Shown piece by piece: positions 57,715 through 64,000 of a stretch of DNA of 64,000 bases; position 1 is the stretch's first letter, and each line of letters opens with the position of its first letter. Source of the DNA: Saccharothrix sp. S26 (lineage in GTDB: Bacteria > Actinomycetota > Actinomycetes > Mycobacteriales > Pseudonocardiaceae). The notes beneath the pieces were generated by a model. It made no database searches, was not told the origin of the DNA, and was given only the letters and a program-made list of their open reading frames with translations. The position numbers were made by a program, and so were the translations under genes. The stretch covers positions 28,590-92,589 of the forward strand of contig NZ_JAJUWT010000032.1 of NCBI RefSeq assembly GCF_021390395.1, read 5' to 3'.

Positions 57715-58676
57715 GCCCCCACCCCCTCGACCAGTCGATCAGCCGCAGCGTAGGGGTCCAGCTCACCCGCCACGACCCGTTTGGCCAGGGTTTCGAGCGC
57801 GGACGCGCCGCGCAATCCGCCGATCCGGGATCGCAGGCGCTCCAGCGCGATGGCCTCGATCTCGGCCGAGGCCCTGGTCGCGCGGCGTCGGTCCAGCTCA
57901 CCGCGTTCGACGAGCCACGCGTGGTGGGCGTCGATCGCGTCCACGACCTCGTCGATGCCTTCGGCGCGGGACGCGACCGCCTTCAGCACGGGGGGCCGCC
58001 ACGAGCCGCCCTCCCGCTCCCGCCGGCCGAGGGAGATCATGTGCTTGAGGTCGCGCGCGGTCTCGTCCGCGCCGTCGCGGTCGGCCTTGTTGACCACGAA
58101 GACGTCGCCGATCTCGAGGATGCCCGCCTTGGCGGCCTGGATGCCGTCGCCCATGCCCGGCGCGAGCAGCACCACCGCGGTGTCGGCCAGCGACACCACC
58201 TCGACCTCGGACTGGCCGACGCCGACCGTCTCGACCAGCACCACGTCGCAGCCCGCCGCGTCGAGCACGCGCAACGCCTGCGGCGTGGCCCAGGACAGCC
58301 CGCCCAGGTGGCCGCGGGTGGCCATGGAGCGGATGAACACGCCGGGGTCGGAGGCGTGCTCGCCCATCCGCACCCGGTCGCCGAGCAGCGCGCCGCCGGA
58401 GAACGGCGACGACGGGTCCACGGCCAGCACGCCCACCCGCTCGCCCCGCCTGCGGTAGGCCGCGACCAGCGCGGACGTGGACGTGGACTTGCCCACGCCC
58501 GGCGCACCGGTCAGGCCGACGACCCGCGCGTTGCCGCAGAACGGGGCCAGCGCGCCCGCCACCTCGCGCAGCTGCGGGCCGGCGTCCTCGACCAGCGAGA
58601 TGAGCCTGGCGACCGCGCGCGATTGTCCCTCGCGCGCGCGGTCGACCAGTTCTGCTACGTCAACGGTGCGGGCCAC
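57711..58676 (-). CDS. meaB: Methylmalonyl-CoA mutase-associated GTPase MeaB
   Basis: 321-residue G3E-type P-loop GTPase. GLTGAPGVGKST near residues 54-65 is Walker A; AVDPSSPFSGGALLGDRVRM and FIRSMATRGHLGGLS are MeaB/ArgK signatures; NKADRDGAD is the G4 motif. MeaB gates cobalamin loading and protects B12-dependent acyl-CoA mutases. It lies 4 bases after the thiolase stop, with methylmalonyl-CoA epimerase and ccr nearby, consistent with a methylmalonyl/ethylmalonyl-CoA cluster, although no mutase gene is in the window. Confidence 0.92.
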   Translation of the reverse strand: MARTVDVAELVDRAREGQSRAVARLISLVEDAGPQLREVAGALAPFCGNARVVGLTGAPGVGKSTSTSALVAAYRRRGERVGVLAVDPSSPFSGGALLGDRVRMGEHASDPGVFIRSMATRGHLGGLSWATPQALRVLDAAGCDVVLVETVGVGQSEVEVVSLADTAVVLLAPGMGDGIQAAKAGILEIGDVFVVNKADRDGADETARDLKHMISLGRREREGGSWRPPVLKAVASRAEGIDEVVDAIDAHHAWLVERGELDRRRATRASAEIEAIALERLRSRIGGLRGASALETLAKRVVAGELDPYAAADRLVEGVGA

Positions 58677-58680
58677 ACCT

Positions 58681-59868
58681 CTAGACCTTAGGCACGCGGA
58701 CGATCAGGGCGTCGCCCTGACCGCCGCCGCCGCACAGCGCCGCCGCGCCCACGCCGCCACCGCGGCGCTTGAGCTCCAGCGCGAGGTGCAGCGCGATGCG
58801 GGCCCCCGACATGCCGATCGGGTGGCCCAGCCCGATCGCGCCGCCGTTGACGTTGACCTTGTCCTCGGCCAGGCCGAGCTCGCGCATGGACACGATGCCC
58901 ACCGCGGCGAACGCCTCGTTGATCTCGACCAGGTCCAGGTCGGCCGGGTCGATGCCCTCCTTGGCGCACGCGGCCTTGATCGCGTTCGAGGGCTGCTGGT
59001 GCAGGCTGGCGTCCGGACCGGCCACCACGCCGTGCGCGCCGATCTCGGCCAGCCAGGTCAGGCCCAGCTCCTCGGCCTTGGCCTTGCTCATCACGACGAC
59101 GGCCGCCGCGCCGTCGGAGATCTGCGACGCCGAGCCCGCGGTGATGGTGCCGTCCGGGGCGAACGCCGGCCGCAGCTTGGCCAGCGTCTCCGGGGTGGTG
59201 TCGCCGCGCACGCCCTCGTCCTCGGCGAACACGATCGGGTCACCCTTGCGCTGCGGGATCCGCACCGGGGCGATCTCCTCGGCGAAGACGCCGTTGCCCG
59301 CGGCCTTGGCGGCCAACTGGTGCGACCGGGCGGCGAACGCGTCCTGCTCCTCGCGGGTCAGGCCGTGCCGGGCGTTGAACTTCTCCGTGGACATGCCCAT
59401 CGCGACCTGGTCGAACGCGCAGAACAGGCCGTCGTGCGACATGTGGTCGAGCATGGTGACGTCGCCGAACTTGAACCCGCCGCGTGACTTCTGCAGCAGG
59501 TGCGGCGCCTGCGTCATGGACTCCTGGCCGCCCGCCACCACGATGTCGAACTCGCCCGCGCGGATGAGCTGGTCGGCCAGCGCGATCGCGTCGATGCCGG
59601 ACAGGCACACCTTGTTGATCGTCAGCGCGGGCACGGTCATCGGGATGCCCGCGTTCACCGCCGCCTGGCGCGCCGGGATCTGGCCCGCGCCCGCGGTGAG
59701 CACCTGGCCCATGATCACGTACTGCACCTGCTCGGGGGCCACACCGGCCCGCTCCAAGGCCGCCTTGATCGCGACGCCGCCGAGCTGGGCGCCGGAGAAG
59801 TCCTTCAACGACCCGAGCAGTCGTCCCATCGGGGTACGGGCCCCGGCGACGATGACGGAACCGGACAC
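58681..59868 (-). CDS. Acetyl-CoA C-acetyltransferase (thiolase, FadA4-like)
   Basis: 395 residues. Active-site Cys in NKVCLSGIDAIALA near residue 88, His in NEAFAAVG and GLGHPIGMSGAR near 345, and the C-terminal Cys in AALCGGGGQGDA near 375 are all present. It is a biosynthetic/degradative thiolase making acetoacetyl-CoA or cleaving 3-ketoacyl-CoA. GTG 59868 is preferred over GTG 59880 because GGAGG sits five bases before it. The order thiolase divergent from methylmalonyl-CoA epimerase mirrors Rv1323 (fadA4)/Rv1322A in M. tuberculosis. Confidence 0.92.
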   Translation of the reverse strand: MSGSVIVAGARTPMGRLLGSLKDFSGAQLGGVAIKAALERAGVAPEQVQYVIMGQVLTAGAGQIPARQAAVNAGIPMTVPALTINKVCLSGIDAIALADQLIRAGEFDIVVAGGQESMTQAPHLLQKSRGGFKFGDVTMLDHMSHDGLFCAFDQVAMGMSTEKFNARHGLTREEQDAFAARSHQLAAKAAGNGVFAEEIAPVRIPQRKGDPIVFAEDEGVRGDTTPETLAKLRPAFAPDGTITAGSASQISDGAAAVVVMSKAKAEELGLTWLAEIGAHGVVAGPDASLHQQPSNAIKAACAKEGIDPADLDLVEINEAFAAVGIVSMRELGLAEDKVNVNGGAIGLGHPIGMSGARIALHLALELKRRGGGVGAAALCGGGGQGDALIVRVPKV

Positions 59869-59993
59869 AGCAGCCTCCACAGCGGGTGTAAGCGGTTGTT
59901 AACACGCCACGATACCCAGGGTTACCGCTGAGTAGCCCTGTGAGGCGCCGCACAGGGAGACCTGCACCGATTCGGCGGCTAGCCTTCGTGACC
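59869..59993. promoter_or_regulatory. Divergent control region of thiolase and methylmalonyl-CoA epimerase
   Basis: 125 bases. It contains TGTTAACA (59897-59904), an ACCC-A-GGGT palindrome (59914-59922) and TAGCCT (59980-59985) eight bases before the epimerase ATG, a leaderless -10. AGCGGT (59891-59896) and ACCGCT (59924-59929) flank the first two motifs as inverted arms. Confidence 0.45.
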
Positions 59994-60437
59994 ATGGAAG
60001 AACTCCGCGGACTCGTCACCGCCATCGACCACGTCGGCATCGCCGTGCCCGACCTCGACGTCGCGATCGCGTTCCACCGGGAGCACTTCGGCCTCGAGGT
60101 GGCGCACGAGGAGGTCAACGAGGAGCAGGGCGTCCGCGAGGCGATGCTGCGTGCGCCCGGTGACGACGGCACGGGCACCGCCGTCCAGCTGCTGGCCCCG
60201 CTGACCCCGGAGTCCACCATCGCGAAGTTCATCGGCCGCTCCGGGCCGGGCCTCCAGCAGCTCGCCTACCGGGTGTCCGATGTGGACGCGGCGGCGGCCG
60301 CGCTGCGCGCCAAGGGCCTGCGGCTGCTGTACGAGCAGGCGCGGCGCGGCACGTCCGACAGCCGGGTCAACTTCGTGCACCCGAAGGACGCGGGCGGCGT
60401 GCTCGTGGAGCTGGTCGAGCCCGCCGCGGGCCACTAG
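59994..60437 (+). CDS. mce: Methylmalonyl-CoA epimerase
   Basis: 147 residues, a VOC-fold single domain pair: IDHVGIAVPDLDVAIAFHREHFG (first metal His near residue 13), VQLLAPLTPESTIAKFI, QQLAYRVSDVDAAAAALRAKG (second His position occupied by Gln-Gln region as in relatives) and PKDAGGVLVELVEP with the catalytic Glu. It interconverts R- and S-methylmalonyl-CoA. Here it would serve propionate and ethylmalonyl-CoA pathways with MeaB and Ccr. ATG 59994 or GTG 59988 are both possible. It overlaps the convergent TetR stop by 4 bp (CTAG). Confidence 0.88.
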   Translation: MEELRGLVTAIDHVGIAVPDLDVAIAFHREHFGLEVAHEEVNEEQGVREAMLRAPGDDGTGTAVQLLAPLTPESTIAKFIGRSGPGLQQLAYRVSDVDAAAAALRAKGLRLLYEQARRGTSDSRVNFVHPKDAGGVLVELVEPAAGH

Positions 60438-60991
60438 GACCGTTCCAGGGCGGCGGCCACGAACGACAGCTCCAGGTCCATCCGGTCGTCGTCCGGCGCG
60501 TGCCGGGCGACCGAGTGCCGGTAGCTGACCGCGAGCGCCAGCAGCGCGGACGCGCTGTCGACGTCCTTCGCGGCCACCGCCGCCCCACCCGCGGCGACGA
60601 TGACGTTGCGGATCTGCCGAGCCACCGACCGGTAGCGCTCGTGCAACGCGTCGCGGACCGCCTTGTGGGTGTCCGCCTCGCGCCACAGCAGGTGGCTGAG
60701 CAGCGGTGACGCCTCCAGCCGGGCGTCCAGCGCGGCGACGAGCCTGCGCAGGCTCTCCGCGATGTCGCCGACGACCACGACCCGGCGCGCGTCCACGGTG
60801 CCGTCCGGGAGCCGCTGCACCAGCGCCGCCAGCAGGTCGGCCTTGCGCCGGAAGTAGTAGTGCACGAGGCCCTTGGGCACGGCGGCCCGTTCGGCGATGC
60901 GCGAGGTCGGCGTCGCGTCGAAGCCGGCTTCGGCGAACAGCTCCTCGGCCGCCCGCAGGATCCGTTCCCGGGCCGACGAGTCCTCGACCAC
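60434..60991 (-). CDS. TetR-family transcriptional regulator
   Basis: 185 residues. The N-terminal helix-turn-helix is standard (RERILRAAEELFAEAGFDATPTSRIAERAAVPKGLVHYYFRRKADLL, about 8-55); the C-terminal ligand domain is helical and unclassified. It lies among acyl-CoA genes (thiolase, epimerase, ccr) and is convergent with the epimerase, so control of these genes by an acyl-CoA is a reasonable guess. No matching palindrome is seen directly in front of the gene itself. Confidence 0.9.
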   Translation of the reverse strand: MVEDSSARERILRAAEELFAEAGFDATPTSRIAERAAVPKGLVHYYFRRKADLLAALVQRLPDGTVDARRVVVVGDIAESLRRLVAALDARLEASPLLSHLLWREADTHKAVRDALHERYRSVARQIRNVIVAAGGAAVAAKDVDSASALLALAVSYRHSVARHAPDDDRMDLELSFVAAALERS

Positions 60992-61057
60992 TTCCCGGTG
61001 ATCCCTTCCCGTCGGTCGGGCCCGCGGTGGCCGCCGCGGGCCCGGCTGTCGTCACCC

Positions 61058-61420
61058 TCAGGCGGTGCCGGCGATCCGGCCGCCGTGGGCGGCGTTGGCC
61101 AGCGGCAGCGCCATGGCGCCCGCCGCCACCGTCAGCACGCCGGCGACCCAGGAGATCCACGACGCCGCGGTCAGGTCGCTGTAGCCCATCACCCACGGGG
61201 AGATGAACAGCAGCGCGCCAAGGACGATCTGGAACCACTCGCCGTAGACCATCCCGGGCATCGCGAGCGACGCGAGGCCGTCGATGGCGATCAGTGCGCC
61301 CAGCACGATCATCGTCCACATGGCCCCGGTGGTCGTCTCCACCACCAGGGGCGAAAGCAGCACCAGGACGCCGATGACCACCTCGGCCCAGTCCTGCCAC
61401 CTCGTCCACGCCTTGGCCAT
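61058..61420 (-). CDS. SPW-repeat membrane protein
   Basis: 120 residues with four hydrophobic helices. Two internal repeats each have a W-x-x-(I/V)-V-(I/L)-G-x-L-L-x-x-S-P pattern (WAEVVIGVLVLLSPLVV and WFQIVLGALLFISPWVMG), the second with the literal SPW motif that names the family. Function unknown; members occur next to stress genes in actinomycetes. GGAGG precedes the ATG at good spacing. Confidence 0.87.
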   Translation of the reverse strand: MAKAWTRWQDWAEVVIGVLVLLSPLVVETTTGAMWTMIVLGALIAIDGLASLAMPGMVYGEWFQIVLGALLFISPWVMGYSDLTAASWISWVAGVLTVAAGAMALPLANAAHGGRIAGTA

Positions 61421-61542
61421 GACCAGTACCTCCGTCCTGTCGATCGGACACCTTCGATGGTGCGCTTGGTTGGCCGCCCGGTCAAGGAGGACCGATCGGG
61501 GGAAATGCCAGTGCAGTGGCTCACAGAGCGGCGTTCTGAATC

Positions 61543-61560
61543 GGTTACCCGTGGGTAACC
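61543..61560. promoter_or_regulatory. Palindromic operator upstream of ccr
   Basis: GGTTACCC and GGGTAACC separated by two bases, a strong 18-bp dimer site lying 76 bases before the ccr GTG in the 216-base region between the SPW gene and ccr. A related TACCC-n-GGGT motif occurs in the thiolase/epimerase region. Confidence 0.5.
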
Positions 61561-61636
61561 TCCGGCAACTCGCGTGGACCTCTAGAGCCCGCCACACCCG
61601 ACCATCCCCCAACGCCCCCATTGGGAGGGAAACGCC

Positions 61637-62950
61637 GTGCAGAAGATCCTCGACGCGATCCTCGCGGACGAACTGGACGCGATCGGATCGCTGGACGTAC
61701 CCGAGAGCTACCGGGGCGTGACGGTGCACGCCGACGAGGTCAAGATGTTCGAGGGCTTGGCCACCAAGGACAAGGACCCGCGCAAGTCGCTGCACGTCGA
61801 CGAGATCGCGACGCCCGAGCTGGGCCCCGGCGAGGCGCTGGTGGCCGTGATGGCCAGCGCCATCAACTACAACACGGTGTGGACCTCGATCTTCGAGCCG
61901 CTGCCGACGTTCGCGTTCCTCAAGAAGTACGGCGGCCGGCACGACCAGCCGTTCCACGTGGTCGGCTCGGACCTGGCGGGCGTGGTGCTGCGCACCGGTC
62001 CCGGCGTGAGCGCGTGGAAGCCCGGCGACCGGGTCGTGGCGCACTGCCTCGACGTGCAGTTGGAGCACCCGGACGGGCACAGCGACACCATGCTCGACCC
62101 GCAGCAGCGCATCTGGGGCTTCGAGACCAACTACGGCGGCCTCGCCGAGATCGCGCTGGTCAAGACCAACCAGTTGATGCCGATGCCCGACCACCTGACG
62201 TGGGAGGAGGCGGCGTCACCCGGTCTGGTGAACTCCACCGCCTACCGGCAGCTCGTGTCGACCAACGGCGCGAACATGAAGCAGGGCGACACCGTGCTGA
62301 TCTGGGGCGCGTCGGGCGGCCTCGGCTCCTACGCGACCCAGTTCGCGTTGAACGGTGGCGCGACCCCGATCTGCGTGGTGTCGTCCCCGGAGAAGGCGGA
62401 GATCTGCCGGCGCATGGGCGCGGAGCTGATCATCGACCGCAGCGCCGAGGGCTACCGGTTCTGGAAGGACGAGCACGAGCAGGACGTCAGCGAGTGGAAG
62501 CGGCTCGGCGCGAAGATCCGCGAGCTGACCGGCGGCGACGACCCGGACATCGTGTTCGAGCACCCGGGCCGGGAGACGTTCGGCGCGTCGGTGTACGTGG
62601 CGCGCAAGGGCGGCACGATCGTGACCTGCGCGTCCACCAGCGGGTACATGCACCAGTACGACAACCGGTACCTGTGGATGCACCTCAAGCGGATCGTCGG
62701 CTCGCACTTCGCGAACTACCGGGAGGCGTGGGAGGCCAACCGGTTGATCGCGAAGGGGAAGATCCACCCGACACTGTCCAAGGTGTACTCCATGGAGGAC
62801 ACCGGGCAGGCCACGTACGACGTGCACCGCAACGCCCACCAGGGCAAGGTCGGCGTGCTGACGCTGGCGCCGGAGGAGGGCCTGGGCGTGCGCGACCACG
62901 AGCTGCGGGCCCGCCACCTGGACGCGATCAACCGTTTCCGGGGCGTCTAA
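61637..62950 (+). CDS. ccrA: Crotonyl-CoA carboxylase/reductase
   Basis: 437 residues. MDR fold with the Ccr-specific N-terminal extension (VTVHADEVKMFEG, KDPRKSLHVDEI). Residues used for CO2 binding in characterised enzymes have counterparts: Asn in INYNTVW near 75-80, Phe-Glu in WGFETNYGG near 160 and His in WMHLKRIVGSHF near 350. LIWGASGGLGSYATQF is the NADPH site. It converts crotonyl-CoA, CO2 and NADPH to ethylmalonyl-CoA, the key step of the ethylmalonyl-CoA pathway and a source of polyketide extender units. GGGAGGGA precedes the GTG at 61637. Confidence 0.94.
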   Translation: MQKILDAILADELDAIGSLDVPESYRGVTVHADEVKMFEGLATKDKDPRKSLHVDEIATPELGPGEALVAVMASAINYNTVWTSIFEPLPTFAFLKKYGGRHDQPFHVVGSDLAGVVLRTGPGVSAWKPGDRVVAHCLDVQLEHPDGHSDTMLDPQQRIWGFETNYGGLAEIALVKTNQLMPMPDHLTWEEAASPGLVNSTAYRQLVSTNGANMKQGDTVLIWGASGGLGSYATQFALNGGATPICVVSSPEKAEICRRMGAELIIDRSAEGYRFWKDEHEQDVSEWKRLGAKIRELTGGDDPDIVFEHPGRETFGASVYVARKGGTIVTCASTSGYMHQYDNRYLWMHLKRIVGSHFANYREAWEANRLIAKGKIHPTLSKVYSMEDTGQATYDVHRNAHQGKVGVLTLAPEEGLGVRDHELRARHLDAINRFRGV

Positions 62951-62960
62951 AGCGAAATCA

Positions 62961-63002
62961 CTCCCGATGTGCGGCGCTCGGGTGACCGTCGCACATCGGG
63001 AG
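62961..63002. terminator. 13-bp perfect inverted repeat after ccr (terminator or operator)
   Basis: CTCCCGATGTGCG (62961-62973) pairs exactly with CGCACATCGGGAG (62990-63002), loop 16 bases, starting 10 bases after the ccr stop. It has no T-tract and ends 5 bases before the -10 of the next gene, so it could equally be a repressor site for that promoter. Confidence 0.55.
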
Positions 63003-63006
63003 CGGG

Positions 63007-63012
63007 TAGCGT
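63007..63012 (+). promoter_or_regulatory. Leaderless -10 of the right-end coiled-coil gene
   Basis: TAGCGT, seven bases before ATG 63020; GTGACC at 62982-62987 is a weak -35 candidate within the inverted repeat. Confidence 0.5.
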
Positions 63013-63019
63013 GAGCGGC

Positions 63020-64000
63020 ATGGGCCTCGCCGACGACCGTGACCTCGTCCCCCTGGGATCCGGCTTCGACATCGTCAAGCGCGGGTACGACCGCGCCCAG
63101 GTCGAGGACCACCTGGAACGCCTGGACTCCGACCTGCGCCTGCTCGCGGCCGACCGGGACGCGGCGGTGTCGCAGACCAACGACCTGGCCCGCCAGTTGG
63201 AGGCGGCCCGGTCGGAGATCGCGGAGCTGCGCGGCCAGGTGGAGCGGCTTTCGCTGCCGCCGACCACCCTGGAGGGCCTGAGCGAGCGGTTGCAGCGGAT
63301 GCTGCGGCTCGCGCAGGACGAGGCGAACGAGATCAAGGCGCGGGCCGAGGCCGAGGGCGGGCACATCCGCGCCAAGGCCGAGGCCGACGCGGGCGTGCTG
63401 CGCACCCGGTACGAGAAGCTGATCGCCGAGCTGGACCAGCGGCGCGCCGACATGGAGGCCGAGCACCGGGGCGTGCTGGAGACGGCACGCGCCGAGGCCG
63501 AGCGGATCGTGGGCGAGGCGCGGGCCGAGGCGGCGCGGTTGGACGAGGAGTCGCTCCAGCGCCGGACCACGGTCGAGGAGGACTTCGAGATCGCGATGGC
63601 GGCCCGGCGGGTCGAGTCGATGAAGACGCTGGCCGAGCAGGAGGCGGCGTCCAAGGCCGAGGCCGAGCGCCGGGTGCGGGAAGCGACCGAGGAAGCCGCG
63701 CGGGTGCGCGCCCAGGTCGCGCAGGAGCAGGCCGCGTCGAACGCCGAGGCGCAGCGGCTGGTGCGCGAGGCGACGGAGGAGGCCAACCGCCGTCGGCACG
63801 ACTCGATCAGCGAGGCCACGGCGCGCGTGCAGGAGGCGACCGACGAGGCGAACCGCCGGGTGCGCAAGGCGACGGAGGAAGCGAACCGCCGCGTCACCCA
63901 GGCCACCCAGAAGGTGGACGCCCTCCGCCAACTGCGCAACCGCCTGTCCCAGCAACTGCACGCCGTGAGCTCCGCCCTGCACGACGTCACCCCCCTGCTG
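63020..64000 (+). CDS. FilP/DivIVA-like coiled-coil protein (partial, runs off right edge)
   Basis: 327 codons from ATG 63020 to the window end without a stop. The N-terminal module LGSGFDIVKRGYDRAQVEDHL is very close to Streptomyces FilP (RRGYDRAQV), followed by SERLQRMLRLAQDEANEIKARAEAEG and continuous coiled coil with a repeated EATEEANRR unit (residues about 250-300). Cysteines are absent from the visible part. A paralogue starts the window (1-850). A role as an intermediate-filament-like scaffold at growing poles is inferred from the family. GTG 63011 in frame is an alternative start, but it would overlap the -10. Confidence 0.85.
   Translation, partial: MGLADDRDLVPLGSGFDIVKRGYDRAQVEDHLERLDSDLRLLAADRDAAVSQTNDLARQLEAARSEIAELRGQVERLSLPPTTLEGLSERLQRMLRLAQDEANEIKARAEAEGGHIRAKAEADAGVLRTRYEKLIAELDQRRADMEAEHRGVLETARAEAERIVGEARAEAARLDEESLQRRTTVEEDFEIAMAARRVESMKTLAEQEAASKAEAERRVREATEEAARVRAQVAQEQAASNAEAQRLVREATEEANRRRHDSISEATARVQEATDEANRRVRKATEEANRRVTQATQKVDALRQLRNRLSQQLHAVSSALHDVTPLL

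Overview
The window is about 73% GC, uses GTG starts heavily and packs genes with 1-11 bp overlaps, which points to a high-GC actinomycete. Gene content and order fit the Pseudonocardiales (Saccharothrix/Actinosynnema/Lentzea type) best. That placement is my inference from FilP-like coiled-coil proteins, the GlgE maltosyl-transfer pathway, an Rv3030-Rv3041c-like block and a crotonyl-CoA carboxylase/reductase; no rRNA or tRNA gene is present to confirm it.

Layout. 1-850 is the N-terminal part of a FilP/DivIVA-like coiled-coil protein running off the left edge, and 63020-64000 is a paralogue running off the right edge. 1165-12012 matches, in order and orientation, the mycobacterial methylglucose lipopolysaccharide region as I recall it: methyltransferase, GH57 branching enzyme, small membrane protein and GT4 glucosyltransferase, then (after an oxidoreductase/HxlR pair) a hexapeptide acyltransferase, a THUMP-like methyltransferase, a second methyltransferase, an enoyl-CoA hydratase and an ABC ATPase. 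12162-28085 is storage-glucan metabolism: glgX, then glgP divergent from glgE-treS-mak-glgB. Between them sit a cysteine dioxygenase-rhodanese operon preceded by a short cysteine-containing leader ORF with an attenuator-like hairpin, a membrane protein, and a secreted protein.

28233-42517 is mixed: a methyltransferase, an ArsR regulator with an MFS transporter, two tandem zinc-metallopeptidase-like lipoproteins, an XRE-TPR regulator divergent from a degenerate prim-pol-like protein plus a small partner, a Trx-fold protein lacking the cysteine pair, a thiamine-binding protein, a MarR regulator, an APH-fold protein, DUF3817 and an ABC exporter. 42635-50311 is a mannose regulon: two GH92 alpha-mannosidases divergent from a LacI regulator and mannose-6-phosphate isomerase, with matching palindromic operators at the two divergent starts. 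50331-57714 holds a helical-repeat protein, a secreted alpha/beta hydrolase, a DevRS-like two-component system with a PPOX protein, an arylamine N-acetyltransferase and two paralogous membrane proteins. 57711-62950 holds acyl-CoA genes: meaB, thiolase, methylmalonyl-CoA epimerase, TetR, an SPW membrane protein and ccr.

How the genes connect. GlgX, GlgP and GlgB handle linear and branched glucan. TreS and Mak make maltose-1-phosphate from trehalose, and GlgE polymerises it. The GT4, GH57, methyltransferase and acyltransferase genes probably build a methylated, acylated glucan that binds fatty acyl-CoAs. Ccr, epimerase, MeaB and thiolase belong to the C4/propionate side of acyl-CoA metabolism.

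The signals least explained by ordinary annotation are two elements built from the same palindromic module (15490-15612 and 40398-40562), the leader peptide/attenuator at 14353-14486, and a recurrent leaderless-promoter geometry (an ANNNT-type -10 six to eight bases before the start codon) at more than a dozen genes.
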